From Bacteroidia bacterium (GTDB lineage Bacteria > Bacteroidota > Bacteroidia > 2-12-FULL-35-15): 64,000 nucleotides of DNA. Below, in pieces: positions 1 to 8,750 of the stretch. The translations under genes and the position numbers were made by a program. The stretch is taken from assembly GCA_020051175.1 (NCBI GenBank), contig JAGVJJ010000011.1, positions 16,257-80,256 of the forward strand, in the 5' to 3' direction. Under the pieces are notes generated by a model. That model did not search any database. It saw only the letters and a list, made by a program, of their open reading frames with translations, and was not told where the DNA came from. The number at the start of each line of letters is the position of its first letter. Position 1 is the first letter of the stretch.

Positions 1-1313
1 ATTACGGAACTGTCACCAGACAAATAGTCTCCAAAATCCCAATACCATGTCGTAACACCACCTGTTGATAAATCAGTATATGTTACTGTGCTTGCGCTAT
101 CAGTAAAACTGAATGCCGCAACCGGATAAGCAGAAATAGTTACAGATGCATCCGATGTATCTTTGCAACCCATATCACTTGTTACGATCTGGCTTACGGA
201 ATAAACCCCGGCAGCAGCAAACACGTGAGATGGTGATTGCAATGCGCTGGTATTGTTAGCTCCGCTTCCAGGATCACCAAAATTCCATGCATAGCCGGAA
301 ATACTTCCACCTGAAATTGTTGATACATCAGTAAACGATACATTGGTTCCAACACAAATGCCAGTGCCGCTGGTTGAAATAACCCATGACGAAAGAGGTT
401 TTGGGTAAACATACACAGTATCGGTATACGAATCCGTATTTGATGAGTCATCCGTTACCGTAAGCGTAACCAAATACATTCCCGGATTAGCAAAATAATG
501 CACCGGATTTTGAACACTATCTGTAGGACTACCAATTCCAAAGTTCCAGTCCCAGCTGATAATATTCATTACAGCTGTTGACATGTCCATAAAATGGATA
601 CTATCGCCCTCACAAACATTATTGGCCGTATACTGAGCCGTTATCATACCATTTACAGAACCATTAATGGTTACGTTATCGATACTGAATGTACCACCAC
701 TACTTTCTGCATTCCACCCGTAAAAGCGAAACGTAACGGCAGTGGTCAGATTTGTATAACCCGGCCCGGTCAACGAAATCGTACTTCCGTTTTGATTACT
801 TGTGGTTGCATCAGTGTTCCAGAAAAAAACACCTCCCGGGTAAATATCGAGGTTAGTATTTGCCGGAACAATAAGGGGCGTAAGGTTGCTGGCATAATTA
901 TCGGCACTGGATCGCACCGCATAGGTTCTGATACCGGTACCCGAACGCTGAACACTAAAAGTAATGGAAGACAGGTCGATGCTATAGCCTGAATTTGGTG
1001 TAACAGTTACTTCATAGTACTGGGTAGTATCAATACTTCCGGACAATGAATCATACACATTTATTCCGTTAGTGGCTCCAACAGGCCAGTTCGTAAATGA
1101 AAAACGGGCAGTAGCGTTAGGGTTAGCAGGTGTACCCACCGCTGTAAAGGCCCCAAAAGTAACATTAGTAACTGTTGGTAAGGGAGTTGGATCAGTTAAC
1201 CCTGAATTAGTTTTAACACTGTCAAAATCGTACACAGCAGTAAAATTCTGGGCAATTGATACATTTGCCGCCAAAAATGCAGCAACAAACAAGGCAGTAA
1301 TTTTTCTTTTCAT
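1..1313 (-). CDS. Secreted PKD-domain protein (partial, 3' end outside the window)
   Basis: The frame is open from an ATG at 1313 to the left edge, so about 437 residues are visible and the C-terminus is missing. The product starts with a Sec signal peptide (hydrophobic core ALFVAAFLAANVSIA, then Q). A domain of about 215 residues follows that is clearly paralogous to the protein at 1492-2424 (shared FTAVY-FDSVKT, QRSGTGIRTY, RFYGWNAE). After it come at least three PKD-type modules with W-x-FG-DP/GS and H-F-A-x-x-G-x-Y signatures. Such proteins are usually exported to the cell surface in Bacteroidota, often with a T9SS tail, but the tail is not in view. Function unknown; adhesion or matrix binding is a guess. 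Confidence 0.85.
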   Translation of the reverse strand, partial: MKRKITALFVAAFLAANVSIAQNFTAVYDFDSVKTNSGLTDPTPLPTVTNVTFGAFTAVGTPANPNATARFSFTNWPVGATNGINVYDSLSGSIDTTQYYEVTVTPNSGYSIDLSSITFSVQRSGTGIRTYAVRSSADNYASNLTPLIVPANTNLDIYPGGVFFWNTDATTSNQNGSTISLTGPGYTNLTTAVTFRFYGWNAESSGGTFSIDNVTINGSVNGMITAQYTANNVCEGDSIHFMDMSTAVMNIISWDWNFGIGSPTDSVQNPVHYFANPGMYLVTLTVTDDSSNTDSYTDTVYVYPKPLSSWVISTSGTGICVGTNVSFTDVSTISGGSISGYAWNFGDPGSGANNTSALQSPSHVFAAAGVYSVSQIVTSDMGCKDTSDASVTISAYPVAAFSFTDSASTVTYTDLSTGGVTTWYWDFGDYLSGDSSV

Positions 1314-1440
1314 TATTAATTGATTTAAACTGTAAGTACTAAAGCGAAAGCTTATAAGCAAAAATAGCGTAAAAGTGTCAATCGTCAGCTACCGGGGTAT
1401 TAATTTAATATGCATATTCTTGAAAATCTGACAAAAAACA

Positions 1441-1471
1441 AACGCCTGTGGAATTGTTATCCGCAGGCGTT
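1441..1471 (-). terminator. Rho-independent terminator after the T9SS-sorted protein gene
   Basis: An 11-bp stem (one G-U pair) with a 9-nt loop lies 20 bp after the stop codon at 1492. On the minus strand it is followed by a T-rich run. It separates this gene from the paralogue at 1-1313. Confidence 0.75.
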
Positions 1472-1491
1472 TTAAAAAATTATAGCTAAGA

Positions 1492-2424
1492 CTACTTGTT
1501 TATTACGATTTTACGGGTAGTTATCTCCATTTCATTCTTTATAGCTATAAAGTAGCTGCCGTTAGGCTGTGCCGATAAATCAATTGTTCCTTTATTTCCA
1601 TTAATTTCAGCTGCATAAACTGCTTCTCCGATAATGTTGTATACAGTAACAGATGTCAACCCTGAAGCATTTCCGGTGTTTACAGCAAACATACCATCAG
1701 CAGACGGATTAGGATATACAACCGCAGAAGTTACAGTTACTAAATCATTGATAGAAGTTGCACCGGATACAGTTCCCATAAATGCAACGGTATCAAGACT
1801 GAATGTTCCACCGGAACCTTCAGCATTCCATCCATAAAAGCGGAAAGTAAGAGGTGTTGTAAAGTTTGTATAATTAGCACCGGTTAAAGTAATCATGCTT
1901 CCATTTTGTCCGGAATTAAGTGAATCATAGTTCCAGTAGAAAACATTACCACCTTGGGTGCTTAAGTTTGGGTTCATCATTACAGAAGCGGTAAGGTTTG
2001 CTGCATACGCATCAGCGCTTGAACGAACTGAATAAGTTCTGATACCTGTTCCTGAACGTTGAACTCTGAACATAATACCTGTTAAAGACGCCATTTGGCC
2101 CATTGCAGGAGTTAATGTTACCTCATAATACTGAGTTGTGCTGATAGTACCAGTGTGCGCACTGTATGTATTGTTGTTTGCAACACCACCAGTTGGCCAG
2201 CCCGACAAAGAAAAACGTCCTGAAGCCGAAGAATTACCTGTAACGCCAACAGCTGAAAAGCTTCCGAATGTCATACCTGGAGCAGTAGGAACAGGTGTTG
2301 GGTCAGTTAAGCCTGACGTGGTTTTAACACTGTCGAACGTGTAAACAGCAGTAAAACTCTGAGCTACAGCCGAAGATGCAGCAGCAATTGCAATCACAAA
2401 TAATAGAGTAATTTTTTTCATCAT
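1492..2424 (-). CDS. Secreted protein with T9SS type A C-terminal sorting domain
   Basis: 310 residues. Signal peptide at residues 1-21 (MMKKITLL, hydrophobic core, cut after AVAQ). Residues 22-220 form a beta-rich Ser/Thr/Gly-rich domain paralogous to the start of the neighbouring PKD protein. Residues 235-310 carry the typical Por secretion tail: YPNPSADGMF, then a turn with VYNIIGE and a final FIAIKNEMEITTRKIVINK-like strand. The T9SS machinery exports such proteins and attaches or releases them at the cell surface. The two adjacent paralogues look like a tandem duplication in which the left copy gained PKD modules. Ligand unknown. Confidence 0.85.
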   Translation of the reverse strand: MMKKITLLFVIAIAAASSAVAQSFTAVYTFDSVKTTSGLTDPTPVPTAPGMTFGSFSAVGVTGNSSASGRFSLSGWPTGGVANNNTYSAHTGTISTTQYYEVTLTPAMGQMASLTGIMFRVQRSGTGIRTYSVRSSADAYAANLTASVMMNPNLSTQGGNVFYWNYDSLNSGQNGSMITLTGANYTNFTTPLTFRFYGWNAEGSGGTFSLDTVAFMGTVSGATSINDLVTVTSAVVYPNPSADGMFAVNTGNASGLTSVTVYNIIGEAVYAAEINGNKGTIDLSAQPNGSYFIAIKNEMEITTRKIVINK

Positions 2425-2511
2425 ATTTATTTTTTAGTTTTTTAATTTATTAACCGTACAAAATTAAGAATAATTGCTGATGCAAGTGTTGGCTTATCGT
2501 TAAGTTCTGCT

Positions 2512-3078
2512 TTATTTATTATTATATGCCGACATTGTACGCTGAAGCCCGATTGTGCCAAAACCATGTATTATCTCTATTGCCAGTTTGATACGCGGTT
2601 CGAGGAGCTTTTCTTCATCGGGTTTCCATTTCCCGAGCACAAAATCAACCTGTTTTCCCTTTGCAAACTCATTGCCCACACCAAACCGCAACCGGGCATA
2701 ATTCTGGGTATTCAGCACCTCCTGGATGTTTTTAAGCCCGTTGTGGCCACCATCGCTCCCCTTCCCTTTCATACGTAAACTACCCAGGGGCAAAGCAATG
2801 TCATCGGTTATAACCAGTAAATTTTCCACAGCAATTTTTTCAGCCTGGAGCCAATAATTAACTGCTTTTCCACTCAAATTCATATACGTAGAAGGCTTTA
2901 CAAGTACAAAGGTTTTGCCTTTAAACTTGTACTCTGCAATATCTGCAAGCCTGTCGGTCCTGAATTTAAGACTGTTTTCTTTTGCCAGAACATCCAATAC
3001 AGTAAAGCCAATGTTATGCCTGGTGTTGGCATATTCATCACCAATATTTCCGAGTCCGACAATTAAAAATTTACTCAT
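2512..3078 (-). CDS. pth: Peptidyl-tRNA hydrolase
   Basis: Cleaves peptidyl-tRNA released from stalled ribosomes and recycles the tRNA. The product shows the family signature VGLGNIGDEYANTRHNIGF at its start (catalytic His in TRHN), then KPSTYMNLSG and the central DDIALPLG-LR-KGKGSDGGHNGL block. I choose the ATG at 3078 (MSKFLIVGLGN, 188 codons) over an upstream ATG nine codons earlier, because family members begin right before this beta-strand. It follows rplY on the same strand, a common bacterial pairing, with a terminator between the two. Confidence 0.95.
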   Translation of the reverse strand: MSKFLIVGLGNIGDEYANTRHNIGFTVLDVLAKENSLKFRTDRLADIAEYKFKGKTFVLVKPSTYMNLSGKAVNYWLQAEKIAVENLLVITDDIALPLGSLRMKGKGSDGGHNGLKNIQEVLNTQNYARLRFGVGNEFAKGKQVDFVLGKWKPDEEKLLEPRIKLAIEIIHGFGTIGLQRTMSAYNNK

Positions 3079-3108
3079 AACAGAAAACACTATTTGTAAA
3101 AACAAAAA

Positions 3109-3141
3109 AGTTGGTGTTCCGCAGGTTGCGGAACATCAACT
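3109..3141 (-). terminator. Terminator between rplY and pth
   Basis: A 15-bp stem with one G-U pair and a 3-nt loop. On the minus strand a TTTTTTG-type run follows. It lies just after the rplY stop and 31 bp before the pth start, so pth is expressed by read-through or from its own weak promoter. Confidence 0.75.
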
Positions 3142-3167
3142 TTAGTACAAACAAATTACTGAAAAAA

Positions 3168-3818
3168 TTATTTTTTAGCAGCAGGTTTTGCAGCAGCGGC
3201 AGCAGCAGGAGCAGCAGCTTTAGCAGCAGGAGCAGCAGCAGTTGCAGCAGGAGCTTTAGCCTCTTCCTGAGCTACGGCACGTGTAGTTTCAACACTTACC
3301 ACAGTAACATTTCCAGCATTCAGGAATGTTAAACCATCAATTTTAATATCTCTTACGCGCACAGAGCCACCAATTTCCAATGCATCAATTGCGATATCAA
3401 TTGTGTCAGGCATTTTTTCAACCAATCCTTTTGCTCTTAAGGTTTTCAATTTTTTAACCAAACGTCCACCCGCTCTAACCCCAGGAGAAGTACCGGTGGT
3501 TTTAACAGGGATATTCATTACAACCGGTTTGCCAGGTTGAATTTCTAAAAAGTCAACGTGCAACAGGCTGTCGTTTATAACGTGGAACTGAGCTTCCTGA
3601 AGAATTGCATGGTATTTGTTTCCACCCACTTCCAAATTCACAGTGTGAACATCCGGAGTATAAATAAGGTTTTTGAAGCTGGCTTCTGGTGCAGCAAAGT
3701 GAATTTGCTCTTTTCCACCGTAAAGCACACATGGAATTTGTTTCGCGCCTCTTAAGGCGTTCGCATCTTTTTTCCCTACGTTCGCACGTGGCGAACCGCT
3801 AATAGATACTGATTTCAT
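3168..3818 (-). CDS. rplY: 50S ribosomal protein L25 (Ctc form)
   Basis: 216 residues, the long CTC/TL5 form of bL25. The N-terminal 5S-rRNA-binding beta-barrel (residues 1-95, with ISGSPRANVGKKDANALR and the VDFLEI strand) is followed by the TL5 C-terminal beta domain (95-180, GVRAGGRLVKKL, IDIAIDALEIGGSVRV). A low-complexity Ala/Lys/Pro tail of about 30 residues ends the protein, as often seen in Bacteroidota. It lies downstream of prs, an arrangement widespread in bacteria. Confidence 0.95.
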   Translation of the reverse strand: MKSVSISGSPRANVGKKDANALRGAKQIPCVLYGGKEQIHFAAPEASFKNLIYTPDVHTVNLEVGGNKYHAILQEAQFHVINDSLLHVDFLEIQPGKPVVMNIPVKTTGTSPGVRAGGRLVKKLKTLRAKGLVEKMPDTIDIAIDALEIGGSVRVRDIKIDGLTFLNAGNVTVVSVETTRAVAQEEAKAPAATAAAPAAKAAAPAAAAAAKPAAKK

Positions 3819-3901
3819 TTATTTAATTTTTTGTAATTGATTGTTACATCCTTCCAATCAATCGTTTTTAGTTATTTGCGGATGTAATATTTTTAGTTTA
3901 C

Positions 3902-4837
3902 TTAACTTACAATAAAATTGGAGCTGATAGACTCGTAATTGTGAACACTGTGTATTACTTTACCGAACAATTCCGCTACAGAAAGCACCTTTATTTTGCT
4001 GCTTTCTTTTTTCAAAGGAATGGTATCAGTCACAATCAGCTCAGTAATACCTGATTTTTCAATATTTTCGTATGCTTTACCGGATAATACAGCATGTGTA
4101 CACACGGCCCTTACACTATTAGCGCCTCTTTCCAGCATCATGTCGGCTGCTTTTGCAAGCGTTCCACCTGTATCAATCAGATCATCCACCAGCATAATAT
4201 CGCGGCCTTCCACTTCACCAATCAGTGTCATGTGGTCTACGATGTTTGCTTTGGAACGTTGTTTGTAGCAGATAACAATATCCGTCTTCAAAAATTTAGC
4301 ATAAGCGTTTGCTCTTTTTGAACCTCCCATATCTGGTGCCGCCATTGTTAAATTCGGCAGGTTAAGGCTTTGGATGTATGGTAAAAAGATAGAAGATGCG
4401 TATAAATGATCAACCGGAAAATCAAAGAACCCCTGAATCTGGTCGGCATGCAAATCCATAGTGATGATGCGGGTTGCACCGGCAGCAGATAACAGATTGG
4501 CCACCATTTTAGCACCAATGGCTACACGCGGCTGATCCTTACGGTCCTGGCGCGCATATCCGAAATACGGCATTACCGCAATAATTTGCTTTGCAGATGC
4601 ACGCTTAGCGGCATCAATCATCAGTAACAGTTCAAATAAGTTATCCGTAGGCGGGAAAGTAGATTGTATCAGCAGCACATCATTGCCCCTTACGGTTTCT
4701 TCAAAAGAAACCTGGAACTCACCATCGCTGAAACGAAGCAAAGATACTTTTCCTAAATCCTGTCCGTAACTGGCCGCAATTTTTTCTGCCAGATAATGGG
4801 AGGAAGAACCTGAGAATATTTTTATGTATTTGGACAT
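3902..4837 (-). CDS. prs: Ribose-phosphate pyrophosphokinase
   Basis: 311 residues. Makes PRPP from ribose 5-phosphate and ATP for nucleotide, histidine and tryptophan synthesis. Diagnostic motifs are FSGSSSHYLAEKIA at the start, DGE in RFSDGEFQV, the ATP loop YARQDRK, the divalent-metal loop with MDLHADQIQGFF, and the PRPP-binding site VDDLIDTGGT. Length is normal for class I enzymes. A clear promoter lies 19-26 bp upstream of the ATG, so its mRNA probably runs on into rplY. Confidence 0.97.
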   Translation of the reverse strand: MSKYIKIFSGSSSHYLAEKIAASYGQDLGKVSLLRFSDGEFQVSFEETVRGNDVLLIQSTFPPTDNLFELLLMIDAAKRASAKQIIAVMPYFGYARQDRKDQPRVAIGAKMVANLLSAAGATRIITMDLHADQIQGFFDFPVDHLYASSIFLPYIQSLNLPNLTMAAPDMGGSKRANAYAKFLKTDIVICYKQRSKANIVDHMTLIGEVEGRDIMLVDDLIDTGGTLAKAADMMLERGANSVRAVCTHAVLSGKAYENIEKSGITELIVTDTIPLKKESSKIKVLSVAELFGKVIHSVHNYESISSNFIVS

Positions 4838-4855
4838 AAGCTATTTTTGGGGGTA

Positions 4856-4863
4856 CAAATGTA
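4856..4863 (-). promoter_or_regulatory. -7 box of the prs promoter
   Basis: On the minus strand the sequence reads TACATTTG, a full match to the Bacteroidota -7 consensus TAnnTTTG. It ends 19 bp before the prs ATG, giving a short leader. A second TACATTTG on the minus strand lies at 4931-4938. Confidence 0.6.
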
Positions 4864-4913
4864 GTGAAAAATGCTGTTCTGGCAAAAGAATTTTGGGCTT
4901 GGTGCATTATTTC

Positions 4914-4944
4914 TTTGTTAAATTGAAAAACAAATGTATTTTTG
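4914..4944 (+). promoter_or_regulatory. Promoter of tRNA-Leu
   Basis: TTTG at 4914-4917 and TATTTTTG at 4937-4944 are separated by exactly 19 bp, the classic Bacteroidota -33/-7 pair. The expected transcript start is near 4950, about 95 bp before the mature tRNA. Confidence 0.6.
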
Positions 4945-5005
4945 CGGTCCAAATTTAGTTGATTGAGTTATTAGTTATCAGTTATTCATTATTAAATACT
5001 GATAA

Positions 5006-6640
5006 TCAATCAGATAGCCCAACAACTAAAACAAATAAATTCTGCCCGGATGGCGGAATTGGTAGACGCGCTGGTCTCAAACACCTGTGGGAAACCGTGC
5101 CGGTTCGACTCCGGCTCCGGGTACAAGTGGGAAAACTCGATCCACCATCGAGTTTTCCCTTATTTTTTACACGAAGTAACTCGTTAATTTTCAGTGAGTT
5201 CTCATAGAACATTGGGTTGATTAAATCGGTTCGACCGCCTATCTTTTCCTTGGTGAAACCGCCCCAAAAAATCCCTTTCAGAAAGTCTTGTTTTCCATCT
5301 ACCTCAGCCTGATTGAATATCCAATTCAGATCAGCAAGGTATGGCAGATAGGTATTATACAACACTCTTGTTGCTGTGTCATCCTTTGTTAGTTCGTTCA
5401 TTTCAATCTGTTTGTTATTAAGCTCCCTCGAAAAGGTTGGATGCCATTTATCGTAAGTTACCTGGGTTATTTTATTCATAATGTATTTTTCCTCCAAAGC
5501 ATTTAATTTTTCGTTTATGGTGGCACATTCCGAAGTTACCTTCTGAAGTTTGTGATTGCGATCTTTTAAGCCTTTATCAAAACGATTTTCTGTTTCGATT
5601 TTTAGGGCTTGAATATATTCCGGTTGCAAGGAAAGGTATTTTAATATCTCTCCAATTTCATCATGTACTTTCGTTGCACTGTAATTTTCTCCAGTACATT
5701 TTTTGCAACGATAGTAATAATAGAAAGCTGACCTTCCTCTCGATTTTCCACCAGTGTGTAATCCACCGCATGACTGACACAAGATGAACCCACGCAGAGG
5801 AACATTGTCATCAATCATTTTTGGGCCTTGCGGACGAATTTTATCCTGGAGTTTATAATACGCTTGCCAAAATAAGTCTGTTGGAATAATTCCTTCGTGA
5901 ATACCCTTCAGAACTTTTGTTTTTTCATCTTTGTACGAAGGTGCTTTAATTAATCCACCATAAACATGATTCGATAAAACACGGTAAAGTGCATCATGTC
6001 CTTTGAGCTTAAATCCCCTGTCCCGTGCTTTTTTCATTATTATAGGAAATGTAGCATCATCCAAAAAATCTTTGTAAATATCTTCAATGATTTCTTTTTC
6101 ATCGTCATTAACAACGATGATCGGTTTATCTTCTTCGTCACGGGCATTGTCGTAGCCAAAAGGAGCTGGCCCTAAAAATCTGCCTTGTGTTTTTGCCGAC
6201 CATATTCCAAATTTTGATCTGTCTGAAATTACACGTCTTTCAAATTCAGCAGTAACAAGTAAATCTGCTCTCATCTTAAAAAAATAAGGAGAGTGCGGAT
6301 CTATAAAAAAGTTCTCCATAACAGAAAGCAATTTTATATTCCACTTCTGTTCCAGCTTTTCTATAAAAGCTAATCCTTCGGCAGCATTACGAATTAACCT
6401 GTCGTATTTTGTTACAATGAGATAATCAATTTTATTTTTGTTCTGTGATAAAGATTTCTCAAGTGATCTCCAGTTAGGTCGATCAAAGTTTTTTGCAGAA
6501 TAACCATCATCAATAAAAGCCTCGACCACTTCAATGTTATGTTTTTCGGCAAAATCTTTATTCATTTTTTCCTGCCCGGATAAACTGAAATTCGATTGAT
6601 CTTCTTCTGAAATTCTTATGTACTGATATGCCCTTTTCAT
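5006..6640 (-). CDS. Large serine recombinase (integrase of the tRNA-Leu element)
   Basis: 544 codons. Resolvase domain at residues 1-150 with the nucleophile in YIRIS (Ser11), then the recombinase domain (FGIWSAKTQGRFLGPAPFGY, about 145-265). A zinc ribbon follows with Cys288-x2-Cys291 and Cys312-x2-Cys315, and a charged coiled-coil at 350-420. Large serine recombinases catalyse unidirectional attP x attB integration. From about residue 494 the frame reads antisense through the tRNA terminator and from about 506 through the tRNA, so the last ~40 residues are host sequence acquired on integration. Its native C-terminus probably lies near RVKNKGK. Confidence 0.92.
   Translation of the reverse strand: MKRAYQYIRISEEDQSNFSLSGQEKMNKDFAEKHNIEVVEAFIDDGYSAKNFDRPNWRSLEKSLSQNKNKIDYLIVTKYDRLIRNAAEGLAFIEKLEQKWNIKLLSVMENFFIDPHSPYFFKMRADLLVTAEFERRVISDRSKFGIWSAKTQGRFLGPAPFGYDNARDEEDKPIIVVNDDEKEIIEDIYKDFLDDATFPIIMKKARDRGFKLKGHDALYRVLSNHVYGGLIKAPSYKDEKTKVLKGIHEGIIPTDLFWQAYYKLQDKIRPQGPKMIDDNVPLRGFILCQSCGGLHTGGKSRGRSAFYYYYRCKKCTGENYSATKVHDEIGEILKYLSLQPEYIQALKIETENRFDKGLKDRNHKLQKVTSECATINEKLNALEEKYIMNKITQVTYDKWHPTFSRELNNKQIEMNELTKDDTATRVLYNTYLPYLADLNWIFNQAEVDGKQDFLKGIFWGGFTKEKIGGRTDLINPMFYENSLKINELLRVKNKGKLDGGSSFPTCTRSRSRTGTVSHRCLRPARLPIPPSGQNLFVLVVGLSD
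5044..5123 (+). tRNA. tRNA-Leu(CAA)
   Basis: Acceptor arms GCCCGGA and TCCGGGT (G1-U72 as in other bacterial leucine tRNAs), discriminator A, a D-loop with TTGGTAGA, anticodon loop CTCAAAC giving CAA, and T-loop GTTCGACTC. The gene has no encoded CCA. It is the attachment site for the element to its right: the recombinase reading frame runs antisense through the whole tRNA. Confidence 0.95.
5129..5159 (+). terminator. Terminator of tRNA-Leu
   Basis: A perfect 13-bp stem (GGGAAAACTCGAT and its complement) with loop CCACC, followed by TTATTTTTT. It starts 6 bp after the tRNA and also lies inside the recombinase reading frame on the other strand. Confidence 0.85.
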
Positions 6641-6689
6641 AATTATATTTTGTTTAAACGTATTTATTTATGTTTATAACAAAAATAAG

Positions 6690-6875
6690 TCATTTATTTG
6701 ATAAGTTTAGTATGTTTTTAACAAAAATATCAGCCATCATACGGATAACCTTCTTCTGATCCTCTGAAAAGCCTTCTAAATGCTTGTCTTTTGAAGGATT
6801 AGAATGAGCAACCTCCAAAGGAACAGTCTTGTCCTTTGATGTTTCATGCTGTCCTACCTTTACTTCTGTACTCAT
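6690..6875 (-). CDS. Small hypothetical protein
   Basis: 61 residues, hydrophilic, Lys/Ser-rich first half and a helical C-terminal half (DQKKVIRMMADIFVKNIL). The ATG lies 2 bp after the stop of the gene at 6878-7276, so the two are probably translationally coupled. No family recognised. It is the last gene of the minus-strand operon before the recombinase. Confidence 0.6.
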   Translation of the reverse strand: MSTEVKVGQHETSKDKTVPLEVAHSNPSKDKHLEGFSEDQKKVIRMMADIFVKNILNLSNK

Positions 6876-6877
6876 CT

Positions 6878-7276
6878 TTAGTAAACGGCAGTTAATAATT
6901 GAACAGTTGATAAACGTTTAACGTATTTGTTCTGATTGTAAAGGTGCGCTCCCAGTTCTCCCTTATTTTCGCAGATCACAACATTGGCAGTTGCCAACTC
7001 AACATTATTTTCTTTGGATATTTTTTTGATGTATTCTGAAACAGCACCCGTTTTTGCTTCATCGTATTCTTTTCCAAAAAATTCAACGATTGATTTTAGT
7101 GTAAGCGTTTTCAAAAACTTTCCCTGGTCGTAAAGATGAACGGATAAATCATTCGATAAAATATTTATTACTAATCTGGCATTTGCAGGTTCAATATTTT
7201 CTTCTGTTGCTTTGTGGAGCAAAAAACGTTGAACTCTTTTACTTGCTTGTTTTTCGATGTTAAAAATGTTTAGCAT
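6878..7276 (-). CDS. Hypothetical protein with an internal duplication
   Basis: 132 residues made of two similar halves of about 55 residues. Residues 14-66 and 76-130 share the pattern N-(I/V)-E-x-A-x-A-x-(L/V)-V-I, then HLY(D/N)Q, then (F/Y)-(L/V)-K-x-L. No known family recognised. It sits in the operon between the winged-helix protein and the recombinase. Confidence 0.7.
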   Translation of the reverse strand: MLNIFNIEKQASKRVQRFLLHKATEENIEPANARLVINILSNDLSVHLYDQGKFLKTLTLKSIVEFFGKEYDEAKTGAVSEYIKKISKENNVELATANVVICENKGELGAHLYNQNKYVKRLSTVQLLTAVY

Positions 7277-7306
7277 AAATTTTGTTTTTAATGGATGAGA
7301 AATTTT

Positions 7307-8566
7307 TTAAACGAGTTGCCGATATGTGTCATGTTGCAATACCGCAGCATGAAAACGCTGCGTTAAAGAAGCATCATTGAATTTACCAATGGTGTTTTCA
7401 CACTCTCTGAACAACTGAAGCTGCGGCCTTTTGAGTGCAGTATCTTTTTTCTGATTGTTTTGATATTTGCGAATAATCCGACTTAAAACAAGTTCACGTT
7501 CAACTTCTTTTTTTCGTTGCTGATCTGCCTGATGCCATTGTTTTGTACCAACAAATCCTTTTAAATTATTTGTATCGAAGTAGCGATAAGGTAAAGGCAC
7601 AAACCGGTGTTCGGGATCTTTCTGAACATACTTGGCCACAAGAGAAATTCGCTCGACATAATGTTGATGAGTATTAGAAAGTTTTTCTGTTGAAACAGGA
7701 TCATAAAGTTTCCGAATTAATTTTTTCGCAATTAAAACTTGTCGATCAGTCAGGAAAGTATTTTTATAGAGAAGGTTCCGAGCCATGAGCCATAGTAAGC
7801 TGACGTAAAGATTTAGGGAATTGTCGCGGGCGGGATCAGGCGGAACATTCCTGTCGCTGATTGTGTCCGCCCGCGAAGCAATTTCCCCTGCTTCTTGCAA
7901 TTTTTTTTCTTCCGATTTTTTTTGTTTTTCCGAAAAAACCTGGGCAATTTCCCCTGTGTTTCCAGTCATGTTTCCAGTAACGTAACTTGTATCAACTTCA
8001 CTTGTGAGCGATAGCGAACTCCTTTGTGAGTTATCAACATCTATTATTATATTATTTATTTTGTAACTATTGTTACTTGGATATGTATCAGGACAATTTG
8101 TCTTCTGAACGAGTGAAAATGTTGATTTTAGCTCGTTTTGCTTAGTGCGTTCAAGCGCTTCCTGGAACTCCTTTTTGAGTTTATCAACACTTAATTTCTG
8201 CTTTATCAACAGAATATTGGGGTTTATCCACAACTCAAAATTGGAATTAGAACCGTGAAATATTTTATTGATAATGATTCCTGCGGACTGAAGTTTTGTA
8301 ATGTGTCGCTGAATTGTCCGTGAGCTACACTTCACCAATGTGGAGAGCTGCTTATTATTGGTTTGCAGTGATGGTAAATTATTCTGATCTATTTCCTGCA
8401 TTGCATTTGCTTTTAAAAGTGATACTCCGTAAATGCGGATAATTTCTTTTGCAGTCATTACAGCACCGGTTCGTAACCGGTCCGTACTTTTTTCTGCTTT
8501 GTCGTTATACACGTCAATAAAGCAGTTCAGGGCTTTGTAAGCCGTTGGATAATGTATTAATATCAT
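7307..8566 (-). CDS. Winged-helix replication-initiator-like protein
   Basis: 419 residues. A helix-turn-helix is visible around residues 90-115 (LSTLVKCSSRTIQRHITKLQSAGII), followed by a charged disordered stretch (170-240) and a second basic helical domain (250-380). N-terminal HTH plus disordered linker resembles plasmid and phage replication proteins of Bacteroidota, but I see no polymerase, primase or helicase motif. A replication role is an inference from architecture and position. The ATG is 8 bp after the stop of the small membrane gene at 8575-8739. Confidence 0.65.
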   Translation of the reverse strand: MILIHYPTAYKALNCFIDVYNDKAEKSTDRLRTGAVMTAKEIIRIYGVSLLKANAMQEIDQNNLPSLQTNNKQLSTLVKCSSRTIQRHITKLQSAGIIINKIFHGSNSNFELWINPNILLIKQKLSVDKLKKEFQEALERTKQNELKSTFSLVQKTNCPDTYPSNNSYKINNIIIDVDNSQRSSLSLTSEVDTSYVTGNMTGNTGEIAQVFSEKQKKSEEKKLQEAGEIASRADTISDRNVPPDPARDNSLNLYVSLLWLMARNLLYKNTFLTDRQVLIAKKLIRKLYDPVSTEKLSNTHQHYVERISLVAKYVQKDPEHRFVPLPYRYFDTNNLKGFVGTKQWHQADQQRKKEVERELVLSRIIRKYQNNQKKDTALKRPQLQLFRECENTIGKFNDASLTQRFHAAVLQHDTYRQLV

Positions 8567-8574
8567 GTTGATTG

Positions 8575-8739
8575 CTATCGGGTGTATTGATAAATGAACA
8601 TTAGCATTTGATAATTCAACCTGACTTTTATTAGGAGTGAAATAATTTTTCTAAAAATTTCCTCAACTATAATCAGCGGAATTGCTATTGTCATAATCAC
8701 AATAAATAGCAGCCATTTGAATGGTGTAAATCGTTTCAT
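8575..8739 (-). CDS. Small single-pass membrane protein (54 aa)
   Basis: An open frame of 54 codons fills the gap between its neighbours, with 8 bp to the next gene and 11 bp from the previous one. The product starts MKRFTPFKW and has a strong transmembrane segment at about residues 9-25 (LLFIVIMTIAIPLIIV), then a basic helical tail. No family recognised; the tight operon fit and membrane segment are the evidence that it is real. Confidence 0.55.
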   Translation of the reverse strand: MKRFTPFKWLLFIVIMTIAIPLIIVEEIFRKIISLLIKVRLNYQMLMFIYQYTR

Positions 8740-8750
8740 CTTTTTATGTT

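Noticed and set aside
3168..3280. A GCAGCA-rich stretch that looks like a short tandem repeat
   Set aside because: It encodes the Ala/Lys-rich tail of ribosomal protein L25, common in the family.
3819..3901. Inverted repeat ATTGATTG/CAATCAAT between prs and rplY as a terminator
   Set aside because: No T-run follows on the minus strand, and the pair is normally co-transcribed.
6652..6659. GTTTAAAC upstream of the recombinase as a fourth operator of the efflux regulon
   Set aside because: Only one half-site is present and the 7-bp spaced partner and -7 box are missing; likewise at 31457.
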